DNA of 64,000 nt from Cyclobacteriaceae bacterium (GCA_019638355.1 JAHBTY010000001.1:1302001-1366000); one strand, 5' to 3'. Shown: positions 7,251 through 17,948, numbered from the stretch's first letter. Made by a program: numbers and translations. The notes: generated by a model not told the origin, from the letters alone.

Positions 7251-9953
7251 TCAGAATCGTATTGAAAGTGAGCCGCGGTATTCTTTGTTAGAGAATTTAA
7301 TTACATAATAATAGACACCGGCTGCCTGGTTGTGTGCATACCATCGAAACTTCCGGTCGTAACTCTCATACACAGGCTTACCCCAACGATTAAAAACTTT
7401 AATCCACTCAAACCGGCCCTGGCAATTATCAGGCGGGAAAGCCACCCAGACATCGGGGTTTTGATCAGGATCAGAAATTAACGGGTCAATTCCTTCTACG
7501 GCAAAGTAATCGTTATAGCCATCGTTATTAGGTGTGAATACGTTTGGTGGTGTAAAATCTTTTTCAAAGCCAACAACATCTTTTAGTTTAATATAGATGG
7601 TAGCGGTATCGGCTTTAACGTTGTAGCATCGGTTATCACTTACCCGGAATGTGAACTGATAATCATTCTCATAAATGCCATTGCTAAATATGGTGCAATC
7701 GGGTGTCCAGGTAAATGTGGTTTGCACCAAACCTTTATTTTGCACCGGTGTAAACACATAACCTTCCGGTTTAATTTTTCCGGTTGCATTTACCAGTTGC
7801 AGGGTAAGCAGGTCTGGTTCTGGCAAGGCATCGGCATCGGTTCCGGTTAGGGTTAACAAAATAGTATGGCCGGTTTCGTAAGTTAGCGTTTGTTCATTAA
7901 CCGTTTCATTTTCCCGTTCAATTGTAAGCAAAGGTTTAGTATTTAGGGGGGGCAGAATTTTTACATACACATCCACGGTGTCGGCTTTATAAATGCGGCA
8001 TTTGTTTGTTTCATCTTTTACAACAAAGGTAAACACAACTGTACTGCGCTTGCTCAAATCAAAATTTGCGCACCGTATGTCCCACGTAAATAATGAGTTG
8101 ATGTTGCCACTACCACTTGCGGCAGCAAAGGTGGCTCCGTAAAATGTCAACGAATCTCTTTTTAAAATGTCGAGTGTTAAAAAATCATGATCCACCAAAT
8201 CGGTACCGGTAACGGTAAAGGTTAACGATTCATTTATTCTGCGTTGAATATTAAGCACTGTTCGCTCTTGCGGATTGGTTGTAAGGTCGGTATCAATAAC
8301 CGGATCGGCATTTCCGGGAAGTATAACCTGAAATTTAAAAGCAGCGGCAGTAAGGGCCTGGTTATCGCAGATATCTTTATCGTTAACCAAAATTTTTACT
8401 TCAAAGAAAGTGCGGTTGGTAAAGTTGAAGATGTTGCAGAAGGCATCCCACCGTATTTTACCAGTAAGTTTTCCGTTTACCCGTGGTTCATCAATGGTAA
8501 CAGTAAATCCGGCTTCGGCTAATATAAAACCATCGGTCGTAATAAAGGGTATTAGTTCATCATTTTCATCATCGCGTATTTCAAAATCGGCTTCGTACAC
8601 TGCGCCTTCTAAAAGTGTAACCTGGGTAACGGGTAAGGTGGGTTTTACAAAATACGGAGCGGAGTTGAATGGCGGTTGGGTGTTTACAATTACTTTTAAG
8701 GTATCTGTTAAAGGTAAACTACAGGCATCGTCAAACGCAATTACACCAATCTGATACGGTCCATTAATAAACGGGCACTGCGGAAAACAAATTCTGAAAT
8801 CGTAAGTGCTGCCGTTGGTAAGCAAAGCCGTAGTTACTGCTGGCAAAATTCCACTTATATCTTTTTTGAAGTTAAGGGGTACCACCCGAATGGAAACGCG
8901 TTCTGAAAAATTGGTTTCAAGTTTACTGGCATCCGGATCGCTTACGCGTACATCAATACACCGATCGGCATTGGCAATGGTATTACTAAATGAAACCGAC
9001 ATATTTTCAGCATAGGTGAATGTTGCATCTGTAATTTTTTTTCCGGTGATAGATGGTGGTTCGGCTTGTGGGCATGCATCTACAACCAACATCTGAAAAT
9101 CGCGCCTGCTTTCTCCAATCTTCACGCCACTTCGGAATTCATCAATTTTTACCGCAAATACAAATAGTCCTTGAGTGCGCGGGGTAGCGGTTAACAGTCC
9201 TTCTTTACTGATGCGCAGATCGGGTTGGCCATTGATTATATTGCTTAGGCTATAGCCCGGACGCCACACCACGGGCGGATAAGGACCGGCTGAAACCGGA
9301 GGCAACGCATCGGCAGTGGTTGTATTAAGAGGAGTAGTAATAGAATAAACCAATGAGTCGCCATCATCATCTATTCCGGCAAAGTCAACATAATAGGGCC
9401 TGAAGGGGCAGGCAAAATCATTTAATGGAGGAAACAACCGGGGTGAAGAGTTGCGAAAGGGTTCACCGTTTTTTACAACCGGAGGAAATTCAAGGTAAAA
9501 AGTTTGGCCAGCGGAAATATTGGCTCCACCCGGCACTTGACTGAAAATATTGGTGATGCTGTAATTCCGGCAGCATCTTTCCCACACTACAAAATATCCT
9601 TGCGGATCATTAAACTGGGTTGGTAATAGTGTAATAACGCTTGTATATAAAAGTTTGCTGGTTACGATTTCGCCATTCGAGCATTCGGGTTGGGTATAGG
9701 GCACATTGGTTTCATCAACACGGGTAAGTGTAACGGAACTCATTAATACTTTATCGCGCTTACGAAAAATAGAAACGGTAGCCGAAGGGTCTTTGGCACC
9801 GGGGGCGCCATTTAGCTGATCAAAATAAATAATCAGGTTTAGCCGATATTGATTTCCGGAAAGGTGAATCAATTCGAATTCGCCACCTACGATGTGCGAG
9901 GCAAACACCGGAAACACAATCAACAATAAAAGCGTGAGTAAAATCTTTCTCAT
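7251..9953 (-). CDS. Large secreted protein with gliding-motility C-terminal (CHU_C) domain
   Basis: A 900-residue exported protein. A signal peptide (about 1-18, ending VFA) is followed by several beta-sandwich repeats of about 100-120 residues, recognisable by lines such as TLTGTDADALPEPD and VVKDETNKCRIYKADTV. The C-terminus carries FTPNNDGYNDYF, then FNRWGKPVYES and GVYYYVIKFSN, the type B signal read by the type IX secretion system, which attaches or releases proteins at the cell surface. The repeats suggest an adhesin or matrix protein; no enzyme motif is visible. It is convergent with the peroxiredoxin gene (27 bases between stops) and divergent from rlmD. Confidence 0.85.
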   Translation of the reverse strand: MRKILLTLLLLIVFPVFASHIVGGEFELIHLSGNQYRLNLIIYFDQLNGAPGAKDPSATVSIFRKRDKVLMSSVTLTRVDETNVPYTQPECSNGEIVTSKLLYTSVITLLPTQFNDPQGYFVVWERCCRNYSITNIFSQVPGGANISAGQTFYLEFPPVVKNGEPFRNSSPRLFPPLNDFACPFRPYYVDFAGIDDDGDSLVYSITTPLNTTTADALPPVSAGPYPPVVWRPGYSLSNIINGQPDLRISKEGLLTATPRTQGLFVFAVKIDEFRSGVKIGESRRDFQMLVVDACPQAEPPSITGKKITDATFTYAENMSVSFSNTIANADRCIDVRVSDPDASKLETNFSERVSIRVVPLNFKKDISGILPAVTTALLTNGSTYDFRICFPQCPFINGPYQIGVIAFDDACSLPLTDTLKVIVNTQPPFNSAPYFVKPTLPVTQVTLLEGAVYEADFEIRDDENDELIPFITTDGFILAEAGFTVTIDEPRVNGKLTGKIRWDAFCNIFNFTNRTFFEVKILVNDKDICDNQALTAAAFKFQVILPGNADPVIDTDLTTNPQERTVLNIQRRINESLTFTVTGTDLVDHDFLTLDILKRDSLTFYGATFAAASGSGNINSLFTWDIRCANFDLSKRSTVVFTFVVKDETNKCRIYKADTVDVYVKILPPLNTKPLLTIERENETVNEQTLTYETGHTILLTLTGTDADALPEPDLLTLQLVNATGKIKPEGYVFTPVQNKGLVQTTFTWTPDCTIFSNGIYENDYQFTFRVSDNRCYNVKADTATIYIKLKDVVGFEKDFTPPNVFTPNNDGYNDYFAVEGIDPLISDPDQNPDVWVAFPPDNCQGRFEWIKVFNRWGKPVYESYDRKFRWYAHNQAAGVYYYVIKFSNKEYRGSLSIRF

Positions 9954-10040
9954 ACCAACGGCTCCGAACGAAGGTAAACAAATTTAAGCGGCTGCGGAAA
10001 CCATCAATTCTTGTAATTTCGCACCCACGTGTATAGTTAG

Positions 10041-11492
10041 ATGATGAAAAAAGGCGACCGGTTGGAAAACATTACCATCGAAACGATGGCTGCTGAAGGA
10101 AAATGCATTGCTAAAGTAAATGGGCAAGTTGTATTTATTCAAGGTGGTGCCCCGGGCGATATAGTAACAGTGGAGCTTACTAAAATAAAAAGCAATTTTT
10201 TAGAGGCAAAGGTTACTGCTATACAAACGCTATCGGCTCAGCGGGCTACTCCTTTTTGCGAACATTTTGGATTATGCGGTGGTTGCTCGTGGCAGCATAT
10301 TAATTATGAAACACAATTAAAATACAAACAGCAGCAAGTAATCGATAACCTGGAACGATTGGGTGGATTAGTACTTCCAGCGGTTTTGCCTATTATTGGT
10401 TCAAACCAAACTCAACATTACCGGAACAAACTTGACTTTACTTTTACTGCCGGCAGATGGCTAACCTCCAATGAGCTTGCCGAAAAAAAGAATAATGGTA
10501 TTGAGCCTCTTCCCAGTGGCAGGTTTCCGGATGAGCCAGGCCTGGGCTTTCATATTCCGCGCATGTATGATCGTGTTTTTGATGTGAATACCTGTTACTT
10601 GCAACCAGAGCCCTCCAACGGTATCCGCTTGCTCGCCCGCAAAATTGCACTTGAAAACAAAATACCCTTCTTTGATCTGCGCAAGCAGATTGGTTTTTTG
10701 CGTACCCTTACCATACGTACTGCCACAACAGGCGAAGTAATGGTTATTTTACAAATAACCTACGATGAACCAAAGTGGATCGACTTAATACTCAAAACAC
10801 TTACCGATTCATTTCCGCAAATTACATCGGCTAATTTTATTATTAATGGAAAGCGTAATGATACGTTTGCCGATCTGGATGTGGTATGCTGGAAAGGAAA
10901 CCCATACATAACTGAACAAATGCCTAAGCCGGATGGAACCGGATTGTTACACTACCGAGTGGGCCCTAAATCGTTTTATCAAACTAATTCGCAACAAGCT
11001 TTTACTCTTTACAAAGTCGCCTGGCAAATGGCCGGGTTAAAAGGTGAAGAACTGGTTTACGATTTATATACCGGCACGGGTACCATCGCTAACTTTGTTG
11101 CGGCAAATGCCAAAAAAGTTATAGGCTTGGAATATGTTGCTGCCGCAATTAACGATGCAAAAATTAACTCACAGATCAATTCTATTACCAATACCGACTT
11201 TTATGCCGGTGATATAAAGGAACTTCTAACGGATAGCTTTCTTTCGGTACATGGCAAACCCGATGTAATTATTACCGACCCGCCCCGCGCGGGCATGCAC
11301 GAAGATGTAACCCGTATGCTGCTTGCGGCAGCACCCGCACGAATTGTTTATGTAAGCTGTAATGCTGCCACGCAGGCTCGTGATCTAAAAATGCTGGTGC
11401 AGCATTATACGATAACTGCCGTGCAACCGGTAGATATGTTCCCGCAAACTATGCATGTGGAAAACGTAGTGTGCCTGGATCGGATCGGGTAA
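10041..11492 (+). CDS. rlmD: 23S rRNA (uracil-5-)-methyltransferase, RlmD/RumA type
   Basis: A 483-residue SAM-dependent enzyme making 5-methyluridine in 23S rRNA. An N-terminal TRAM domain (about 1-62) precedes iron-sulfur ligands Cys73, Cys79, Cys82 and Cys185. The SAM site DLYTGTGTIANF and DPPRAGMHED are followed by the catalytic nucleophile Cys440 in SCNAATQARD and the general base Glu474 in MHVEN. The target position U1939 is assumed from family membership; related RlmCD enzymes methylate two positions. A second ATG immediately follows the first and either could be used. The gene is monocistronic. Confidence 0.9.
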   Translation: MMKKGDRLENITIETMAAEGKCIAKVNGQVVFIQGGAPGDIVTVELTKIKSNFLEAKVTAIQTLSAQRATPFCEHFGLCGGCSWQHINYETQLKYKQQQVIDNLERLGGLVLPAVLPIIGSNQTQHYRNKLDFTFTAGRWLTSNELAEKKNNGIEPLPSGRFPDEPGLGFHIPRMYDRVFDVNTCYLQPEPSNGIRLLARKIALENKIPFFDLRKQIGFLRTLTIRTATTGEVMVILQITYDEPKWIDLILKTLTDSFPQITSANFIINGKRNDTFADLDVVCWKGNPYITEQMPKPDGTGLLHYRVGPKSFYQTNSQQAFTLYKVAWQMAGLKGEELVYDLYTGTGTIANFVAANAKKVIGLEYVAAAINDAKINSQINSITNTDFYAGDIKELLTDSFLSVHGKPDVIITDPPRAGMHEDVTRMLLAAAPARIVYVSCNAATQARDLKMLVQHYTITAVQPVDMFPQTMHVENVVCLDRIG

Positions 11493-11552
11493 TAAGCCCT
11501 GCCGGTGTTTACATTTACTACTTTTTTTCAATTGTTCTTTTAATCTTCCAAC

Positions 11553-11582
11553 TTGGCTACCAACAATAATCTCCTAATTTTG
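11553..11582 (+). promoter_or_regulatory. Promoter of sucD
   Basis: TTGG at 11553-11556 and TAATTTTG at 11575-11582, separated by 18 bases, fit the Bacteroidota -33/-7 consensus. The start codon follows 20 bases downstream. A second -7-like box, TATTTTTG, lies at 11593-11600 but is too close to the ATG to be likely. Confidence 0.55.
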
Positions 11583-11602
11583 TGAGCTAACCTATTTTTG
11601 CT

Positions 11603-12478
11603 ATGAGTGTACTTGTTAATAAAGACTCCCGTGTAATTGTGCAGGGCTTTACCGGCTCCGAAGGTTCTTTCCATGCAGGCCAAATGATTGAATATGGAAC
11701 TAACGTGGTAGGTGGTGTAACCCCAGGAAAAGGCGGGCAGGTTCATTTGGGGCGCCCCGTGTTTAACTCCGTAAAAGAAGCCGTTGAGAAAACCGGTGCC
11801 GATGTGTCGATCATTTTTGTACCACCAGCATTTGCTGCAGATTCAATTATGGAGGCTGCCGAAGCGGGCATAAAAGTTATAGTTGCTATAACTGAAGGTA
11901 TTCCTGTAAAGGATATGATGACGGCTAAAAAGTACGTGAAAGAGAAAGGAGCCAAATTAGTTGGCCCGAACTGCCCGGGTGTAATTACACCGGGTGAAGC
12001 AAAAGTTGGTATTATGCCAGGGTTTGTTTTTAAGAAAGGTCGCGTGGGCATTGTATCCAAATCCGGAACCTTGACCTATGAAGCGGCTGATCAGATTGTG
12101 AAAGCTGGGCTGGGAGTTTCTACTGCCATTGGTATTGGTGGCGATCCGATAATTGGAACCCCAACAAAAGATGCCGTTGAATTATTAATGAACGATCCGG
12201 AAACGGATGCCATTGTAATGATTGGGGAGATAGGTGGTAACTACGAGCCGGTAGCTGCACGATGGATAAAAGAGAACGGAAACAAAAAACCGGTTGTTGG
12301 TTTTATTGCCGGACAAACAGCCCCTCCGGGAAGACGCATGGGTCATGCAGGTGCCATTATTGGTGGAGCAGAAGATACCGCGGCAGCTAAAATGAAGATT
12401 ATGCGCGAGTGTGGTATTCATGTAGTAGAATCCCCTGCGCTAATAGGTGAAACCATGCAGCAGGTACTTAAGAAATAA
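11603..12478 (+). CDS. sucD: Succinyl-CoA synthetase alpha subunit (ADP/GDP-forming)
   Basis: A 291-residue subunit of the TCA-cycle enzyme that converts succinyl-CoA to succinate with nucleotide triphosphate formation. The CoA-binding Rossmann domain has [11 protein letters not shown] near residue 15-25, and [12 protein letters not shown] is conserved. The phosphohistidine is His248 in [10 protein letters not shown]. The length matches the family. The beta subunit gene sucC is not in the window, so the two subunits are encoded apart, as is common in Bacteroidota. It has its own promoter and terminator. Confidence 0.97.
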   Translation: MSVLVNKDSRVIVQGFTGSEGSFHAGQMIEYGTNVVGGVTPGKGGQVHLGRPVFNSVKEAVEKTGADVSIIFVPPAFAADSIMEAAEAGIKVIVAITEGIPVKDMMTAKKYVKEKGAKLVGPNCPGVITPGEAKVGIMPGFVFKKGRVGIVSKSGTLTYEAADQIVKAGLGVSTAIGIGGDPIIGTPTKDAVELLMNDPETDAIVMIGEIGGNYEPVAARWIKENGNKKPVVGFIAGQTAPPGRRMGHAGAIIGGAEDTAAAKMKIMRECGIHVVESPALIGETMQQVLKK

Positions 12479-12503
12479 TTGTTACTGCATGCTAACTATG
12501 AAG

Positions 12504-12528
12504 AGCCATCGCAATGATGGCTTTTTTT
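12504..12528 (+). terminator. Intrinsic terminator of sucD
   Basis: Stem AGCCATC / GATGGCT with loop GCAAT, followed by TTTTTT. It ends the sucD transcript. Confidence 0.85.
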
Positions 12529-13088
12529 GTTTCTTAGTTGTATTTGTTTGTAGTAGCCAAATATTCTTGAATTGGGCCGCTTATCAAAAATTTTTCGGGT
12601 AAGGAGATTAATCTAAATAGCATTTTACCTTTATTTCGCTCAGAAAATTTTAGTGAAAACAATTGAATGTCTGGTGCAATTTAAATTACAATGATATTCT
12701 AAGTGTAGAAAAATTCAACAGTCAACGAACGTTACCACTCACATTATTTTCTTTTTTATTGAAAAATTCTAATTCACTTAATTAAAAACCTAAAATTCAT
12801 TTTTTTTCACAACTGTTTATACTGAATAATTATAACAAGGCCATTCGTGTAATTTTTTTTGTGCTAAATTTTTTTGAAAGTGGAATTTAATCCGTTTTCA
12901 ATTGGGTACTTAGAGTATATACATATAATGTTGTTTTCAACTCAGATCATTTGCCATCGGGAAATAGTTTAACTTAAAACTACAACCATTTATATAAACC
13001 AAATGTTACGCTCATGTAACATAAATTTGGTTTTATAGCCATTCCTTATACTTTGCCTTTTTAAATATTTAACCTAAACTAAAAATCT
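12529..13088. other. Long AT-rich intergenic region before the SusC-like gene
   Basis: About 560 bases with no credible coding frame. It must hold the promoter and leader of the SusC/SusD pair. 12996-13033 can form a bulged hairpin: AAACCAAAT pairs with ATTTGGTTT and, inside it, GTTAC with GTAAC, with loop GCTCAT and an unpaired ATAA. TATACTTTG near 13048 resembles a -7 box, with spacing one base off consensus. Nothing else is recognised. Confidence 0.5.
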
Positions 13089-16000
13089 ATGAGGAAAATT
13101 CTTCTATTATGTATGCTTCTTGCTGCATGGGCCACCGTCTCGGCTCAGGATCGGGAAGTATCCGGAAAGGTAAGTTCATCCGATGATGGAAGTGCCTTAC
13201 CCGGTGTGAATGTGGTTCTGAAGGGAACCTCGAACGGAACGGTTACTGATGTTGATGGTAACTTTCGATTAATTGTTCCATCGTCAGGTGGTAGTCTTGT
13301 GTTTTCATTTATTGGTTTTAAGACTACAGAAGTTGTAATTGGAGACAGGTCTTCAATTACTGTTAGTTTGGCACAAGATATTGCTGAATTACAGGAAGTT
13401 GTTGTAACCGCTCTTAACATCGAGAGAAGTAAGAGTTCATTGGGTTATGCCACACAACAAGTTAGCGGAGATAACATCCGTGTTGCGAGAGAGCAGAATG
13501 TAAATACAGCCCTTGCCGGTAAGATAGCCGGGGTTCAGATTGTTTCCGGATCAGGCGCTAAGTTTGGTGCTCCTGCTGTGCGTATCAGAGGTATAAGAGG
13601 TGTTAGTGGCGGTACTCCTTTATACGTATTAGATGGTATTGTAATTGATGATCCTACTGCAGTTAACATGGATAATATTCAAAATATTAACGTGTTAAAG
13701 GGTGCCAATGCAGCGGCCCTTTACGGAAGCCGTGCACGCGATGGTGTGGTGGTTTTAACATCAAAAGGTGGTAATCGCTCTGGTAAAATGTCTATAGATA
13801 TAAATCAGACAACTACCACAGAGCGTGTTTACATTCTACCTGAATACCAAAACGAATATGGTGGTGGATACGATCAGGAATTTGATATATTCACCTATAA
13901 TCCAGCAATTCATGCTCCTCAACTTTCTAACTTAAATGGAATGCCCTATGCTTATTTCAGTGCGGATGAAAGCTGGGGGCCTAAGTTAGATGGCCGTATG
14001 GTAGGACAGTGGGATTCGTTTACACCGGGTACCGCCAATTATGGAAGAGCGCACGCTTGGTCACCGCAACCTGATAACATTCGCGATTTTTTCAGGACGG
14101 GTGTAATGAACAATACCAGTGTAAATATTGGAAAGAGTGGTGATGGGTATTCGTTAAATACAACCCTTACCAAGTCTTCCAGAACAGGCGTAATGGAAAA
14201 CACAAACCAGGATAAAATCTTCCTGAACATTAACTTCAAAGCCAAACTTTCAGAAAAATTAGAAGTACAGGCTTTTGCTAACTATAACCAATCCTATACA
14301 AAGGGTAATCTTTTTGAAGGCTATAATAGTATTGGTTCGAACTTCAACCAATGGTATCAGCGCCAGCTAAATACCGATGACCTGAGAAAGTATTGGAAAA
14401 TTAATGGCAATTATACTTCGTGGAACATTACATCACCAACTAATCCAACTCCATTATATTGGGATAACCCATTTGCTTATTTGTATGGAGCCTATAGCGA
14501 AACAACCCGCGATGTATTAAGCTCAAAATTTGCAGCTACTTACGAAATAATTCCCGGCCTTAAGGCTTCGGTAGATGTAATGCGAAACAGCCGCAATGAA
14601 GTTTTCTACGATAGAAGAGATGCCAACCTCAAAATTGGTCCGGCATTTTTCAGAACCTATAGTGATAAGCGGATAGAAGACAACATTCAAGGAATGTTAA
14701 GCTACAACAAACAACTGGGTGATTTCTCATTAGTAGCCTATGCAGGTTTGAACTATCGCACCAATACGCGTGATTATATCAACGCTCAAACATCGGGTGG
14801 TCTTGCGCTACCTGGCTTGTACAACGTGCGCAACTCGCTGGATGCTTTCCCGCCTGAAAACTTCTGGTCAAAATATAAAGTGAACAGTTACTTTGGTTCA
14901 GTGTCTTTCGATTGGAAACGAATTGCATTTATTGATGCAACGTTGCGCTCTGACTATGACTCCAGACTACCGAATGGAAACAACGCTTATGTGTATCCAT
15001 CCGTTTCAGCATCATTTGTATTCTCTGAACTTACCGAACTTCCCTGGCTTTCATTCGGTAAGGTTAGAACAAGCTTTGCAAGTGTGGGTAATGAGCTAAA
15101 TGTATATCAAAGTACACCTACTTATTCATTGGGTATTCCTTACGGAAGCAACCCTATTACATCTGTTCCTAATGGTCTTATTGATCCAACACTGCGTCCG
15201 GCAACAACCAGTTCGGTTGAGGTAGGTATTGAGTTAGGATTTTTGGACAATAGAATTAACACTGAATTTTCGTACTACAACCAGGATAACAGCAATGAAT
15301 TGTTAAATGTTGCAATTCCATCAGCTTCTGGTGGTAGCACCTTCCTTACTAACTCGATTAACTCTTATACAAGAGGTTGGGAGTTGTCTATTGGTGGATC
15401 ACCAGTTAAGAATGCCCGTGGTTTAACCTGGGATGTTAACTTCAACATCGCCAAGAATACAGTGTTTATTCAAGACATTGGTTATGGTGTTAATTCTTTT
15501 GCCTTGGGTAATGGTTTCCGTGGTACATCAACTTCTGGTGGATGGGATGGCCAGGCTTTAGCACGTGCCAATGAAGAGTGGGGTGTAATTGTAGGCCGTA
15601 AACTGAGAAGAGACGATAATGGTAATGTGATTGTAAATGCTTCGGGATTACCATTAACAGATGCTAACCAGGATTTAGGACACATCCTTCCTGATTTTAC
15701 AGGCGGTATCTTTAACAGATTTACCTACAAGAATTTTGAAGTAGCCTTTACGATCGATTATCAGATAGGCGGTAACTTCATGTCCATATCACGCATGTTT
15801 GGTGCCTATGCCGGGTTAACTTCCGAAACCGTTGGAAACAATGATAAAGGAAACCCAATGCGTAATCCGCCTGCTGAAGGTGGTGGTTTAACCTTTGGAG
15901 GCGTATTTGCAGACGGTACACCTGCTAATGTATATATCGGAGCCGATCAGTACTGGAAATCTTTGTTTGGTGTTTCTGAGCAATGGATTTATGATGCAAC

Positions 16001-16256
16001 ATTTGTTAAGATGCGCGAGTTACGGATAGGTTACAACATTCCGGCTTCATTCTTAACAAAAACCAAGTATCTGAAAGCAGCTTCGGTAGCACTTGTAGCC
16101 AATAACCCATTCCTGATTTATTCAAAAGTTGATGGAATTGATCCAACCGAAATTGGTGGTGATTTGGTGGAAGCCCGGAACAACGGTTCGTGGGTTGAAA
16201 GCGGTAACCTGCCTGGAACAAGAAGTCTTGGTGTAGATATAAGACTTAAATTCTAA
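13089..16256 (+). CDS. SusC/RagA-family TonB-dependent outer-membrane transporter
   Basis: A 1055-residue outer-membrane transporter. A signal peptide (about 1-19, ending VSA) is followed by a carboxypeptidase-regulatory-like domain (GKVSSSDDGSALPGVNVVLK, to about residue 95), a plug domain (about 110-230, with IRGIRGVSGGTPLYVLDG and LYGSRARDGVVVLTSKGG) and a 22-strand-type barrel ending in aromatic-rich sequence (GVDIRLKF). Together with the SusD-like lipoprotein encoded directly downstream it should import an oligosaccharide or peptide across the outer membrane. No glycoside hydrolase or regulator is adjacent, so the substrate is unknown. The TonB box and energy coupling are assumed from the family. 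Confidence 0.95.
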   Translation: MRKILLLCMLLAAWATVSAQDREVSGKVSSSDDGSALPGVNVVLKGTSNGTVTDVDGNFRLIVPSSGGSLVFSFIGFKTTEVVIGDRSSITVSLAQDIAELQEVVVTALNIERSKSSLGYATQQVSGDNIRVAREQNVNTALAGKIAGVQIVSGSGAKFGAPAVRIRGIRGVSGGTPLYVLDGIVIDDPTAVNMDNIQNINVLKGANAAALYGSRARDGVVVLTSKGGNRSGKMSIDINQTTTTERVYILPEYQNEYGGGYDQEFDIFTYNPAIHAPQLSNLNGMPYAYFSADESWGPKLDGRMVGQWDSFTPGTANYGRAHAWSPQPDNIRDFFRTGVMNNTSVNIGKSGDGYSLNTTLTKSSRTGVMENTNQDKIFLNINFKAKLSEKLEVQAFANYNQSYTKGNLFEGYNSIGSNFNQWYQRQLNTDDLRKYWKINGNYTSWNITSPTNPTPLYWDNPFAYLYGAYSETTRDVLSSKFAATYEIIPGLKASVDVMRNSRNEVFYDRRDANLKIGPAFFRTYSDKRIEDNIQGMLSYNKQLGDFSLVAYAGLNYRTNTRDYINAQTSGGLALPGLYNVRNSLDAFPPENFWSKYKVNSYFGSVSFDWKRIAFIDATLRSDYDSRLPNGNNAYVYPSVSASFVFSELTELPWLSFGKVRTSFASVGNELNVYQSTPTYSLGIPYGSNPITSVPNGLIDPTLRPATTSSVEVGIELGFLDNRINTEFSYYNQDNSNELLNVAIPSASGGSTFLTNSINSYTRGWELSIGGSPVKNARGLTWDVNFNIAKNTVFIQDIGYGVNSFALGNGFRGTSTSGGWDGQALARANEEWGVIVGRKLRRDDNGNVIVNASGLPLTDANQDLGHILPDFTGGIFNRFTYKNFEVAFTIDYQIGGNFMSISRMFGAYAGLTSETVGNNDKGNPMRNPPAEGGGLTFGGVFADGTPANVYIGADQYWKSLFGVSEQWIYDATFVKMRELRIGYNIPASFLTKTKYLKAASVALVANNPFLIYSKVDGIDPTEIGGDLVEARNNGSWVESGNLPGTRSLGVDIRLKF

Positions 16257-16262
16257 TTGATT

Positions 16263-17807
16263 ATGAAAATGAAGAAGATACTATCAATAACGACACTCTG
16301 TTTCACCCTTGTAGTTACAGCATGTAATTGGGATGATTTCGGAGATATGAATGTTAACCCGAATGCAACCACTATACCAACCACCAGCACACTGCTTACC
16401 AACAGTATGCTGTCGGCAGGGGGAGCAATACTTGCATCGCAAGGAGCGTTATACGCACAACATTTAGCCAACAAACAATATACCTCTTCGGATAATTATC
16501 AAACGATAAATTTCTCTACAGACGGCTGGTATAATGGCCCGCTGATGGATTTAAAGAAAATTATCGAGTTGAATACACTTACACCAGAGGTAACCATTGT
16601 TAATGGCGATGTACAAAATCAGATTGCCGTAGCTCAAATTTTAATGTGTTACTACTATCTGCACATGACTGATCGGTGGGGCGATCTTCCATATTCCGAA
16701 GCGCTTCAAGGTGTGGATGGGTTGCTGTTACCTAAGTTTGATTCGCAGGAGTCGATTTACAACAGTTGTTTCGAAACACTTAAATCAGCAGCAGCCGCTA
16801 TTAATACCGCAGTTCCAAACTCTAATTTGAAAGGTGATATTATATTGGGCGGAAACATGAGCCGATGGGTGAAATTTGCAAATACCATCAGGCTAAATGC
16901 AGCCTTAAGGTTATCAAAAAGAAACCCTACAAAAGCTGCTACTGAGTTTGCAAGTGCCTTTAATGATGGAGTTATTGCTTTAGATAACTCTGAAAATATC
17001 CGGTATGCATACCTGAATGTACAAACCTACGAAAACCCTTATTACAACTCGTTTGTAACCCAGGGAAGGGCCGATTGGGTATTGGCTGATCCCCTAATGA
17101 ATTTAATGCAGTTGGATACGTACACAAGCCCGCACCTTAGTTTCTATTCTGCGGCTCATCCGTACAGAACAGCAACTGGAAAATTAAATGTAGTAGCAGA
17201 TCCTCGCTTGCCCGTTTATGCAAACCCTATCGAGAATACTACCAATACCTTTATTGGTATGCCGTATGGTTTAAGTGAAGCTAACGCGGGCTCCATTTCT
17301 GCTGCGCAGGTTTCATTTTTAGGCAATGCTTTCAGGCAAAGAAATACTGGTGCGGATATTTTCACATCGGCACAGGTAGCTTTTATACTGGCTGAAGGAA
17401 GATTGAATGGTTGGATAAACGCTGCACCTTTAACTGCACAGCAATATTATGAAGCTGGCATTCAAGCGTCCTTAAGTCAACACGGTGTGGCAGCTGGCTA
17501 TGCCAACTACATAACCAACACCGAAGTTGCTTATAATCCTGCTCGCGCACAAGAGCAAATTATAACTCAAAAGTGGATTGCTCTTTTTCCAAATGGTTAT
17601 GAAGCATGGGCCGAGTGGCGAAGAACAGGTTTTCCAAGCCTTGCCCCTGGCGATAATGCGTTAACACCAAATAGATTAATACCAAGACGCCAGGCATATG
17701 GAACAGCAGAAGCAAATGCTAACACTGCTAACCATGCTGCAGCCTTACAAAATCAAGGGTTTACGGCCGATGATTTGACAGGCAGAGTTTGGTGGGATGC
17801 AAACTAA
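16263..17807 (+). CDS. SusD/RagB-like surface lipoprotein (SusD-like_2 type)
   Basis: A 514-residue lipoprotein that serves as the lid and substrate-binding partner of the SusC-like transporter encoded just upstream. The signal peptide ends in lipobox LVVTAC with lipidated Cys. SusD-like helical repeat sequence follows, e.g. MCYYYLHMTDRWGDLPYSEA near residue 130-150, and the C-terminal segment QKWIALFPNGYEAWAEWRRT is highly typical. An in-frame TTG at 16257 is less likely than the ATG at 16263, which directly precedes the basic MKMKK start. The spacer from susC is 6 bases, so the two are translated from one message. A strong terminator follows. Confidence 0.93.
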   Translation: MKMKKILSITTLCFTLVVTACNWDDFGDMNVNPNATTIPTTSTLLTNSMLSAGGAILASQGALYAQHLANKQYTSSDNYQTINFSTDGWYNGPLMDLKKIIELNTLTPEVTIVNGDVQNQIAVAQILMCYYYLHMTDRWGDLPYSEALQGVDGLLLPKFDSQESIYNSCFETLKSAAAAINTAVPNSNLKGDIILGGNMSRWVKFANTIRLNAALRLSKRNPTKAATEFASAFNDGVIALDNSENIRYAYLNVQTYENPYYNSFVTQGRADWVLADPLMNLMQLDTYTSPHLSFYSAAHPYRTATGKLNVVADPRLPVYANPIENTTNTFIGMPYGLSEANAGSISAAQVSFLGNAFRQRNTGADIFTSAQVAFILAEGRLNGWINAAPLTAQQYYEAGIQASLSQHGVAAGYANYITNTEVAYNPARAQEQIITQKWIALFPNGYEAWAEWRRTGFPSLAPGDNALTPNRLIPRRQAYGTAEANANTANHAAALQNQGFTADDLTGRVWWDAN

Positions 17808-17825
17808 TTTTAGTAATTATTAATC

Positions 17826-17860
17826 GAAAAAAGGCGCTCAGATATGAGTGCCTTTTTTTT
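17826..17860. terminator. Intrinsic terminator after the SusC/SusD pair
   Basis: Stem GGCGCTC / GAGTGCC (one G-U pair) with loop AGATAT. An A run lies before it and eight T bases after it. It could work in both directions. Confidence 0.85.
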
Positions 17861-17948
17861 GCCTTTTAAATAACAACAGCAACTCTGATCAAGTAATCGT
17901 TGAATAGACAAGCATGAATATTTAAACTCGAACATTAATTGGTAAATT

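Noticed and set aside
8244-8754. Two plus-strand open frames opposite the CHU_C protein gene
   Set aside because: Shadow frames of a repetitive beta-rich coding sequence; composition is low complexity and there is no promoter.
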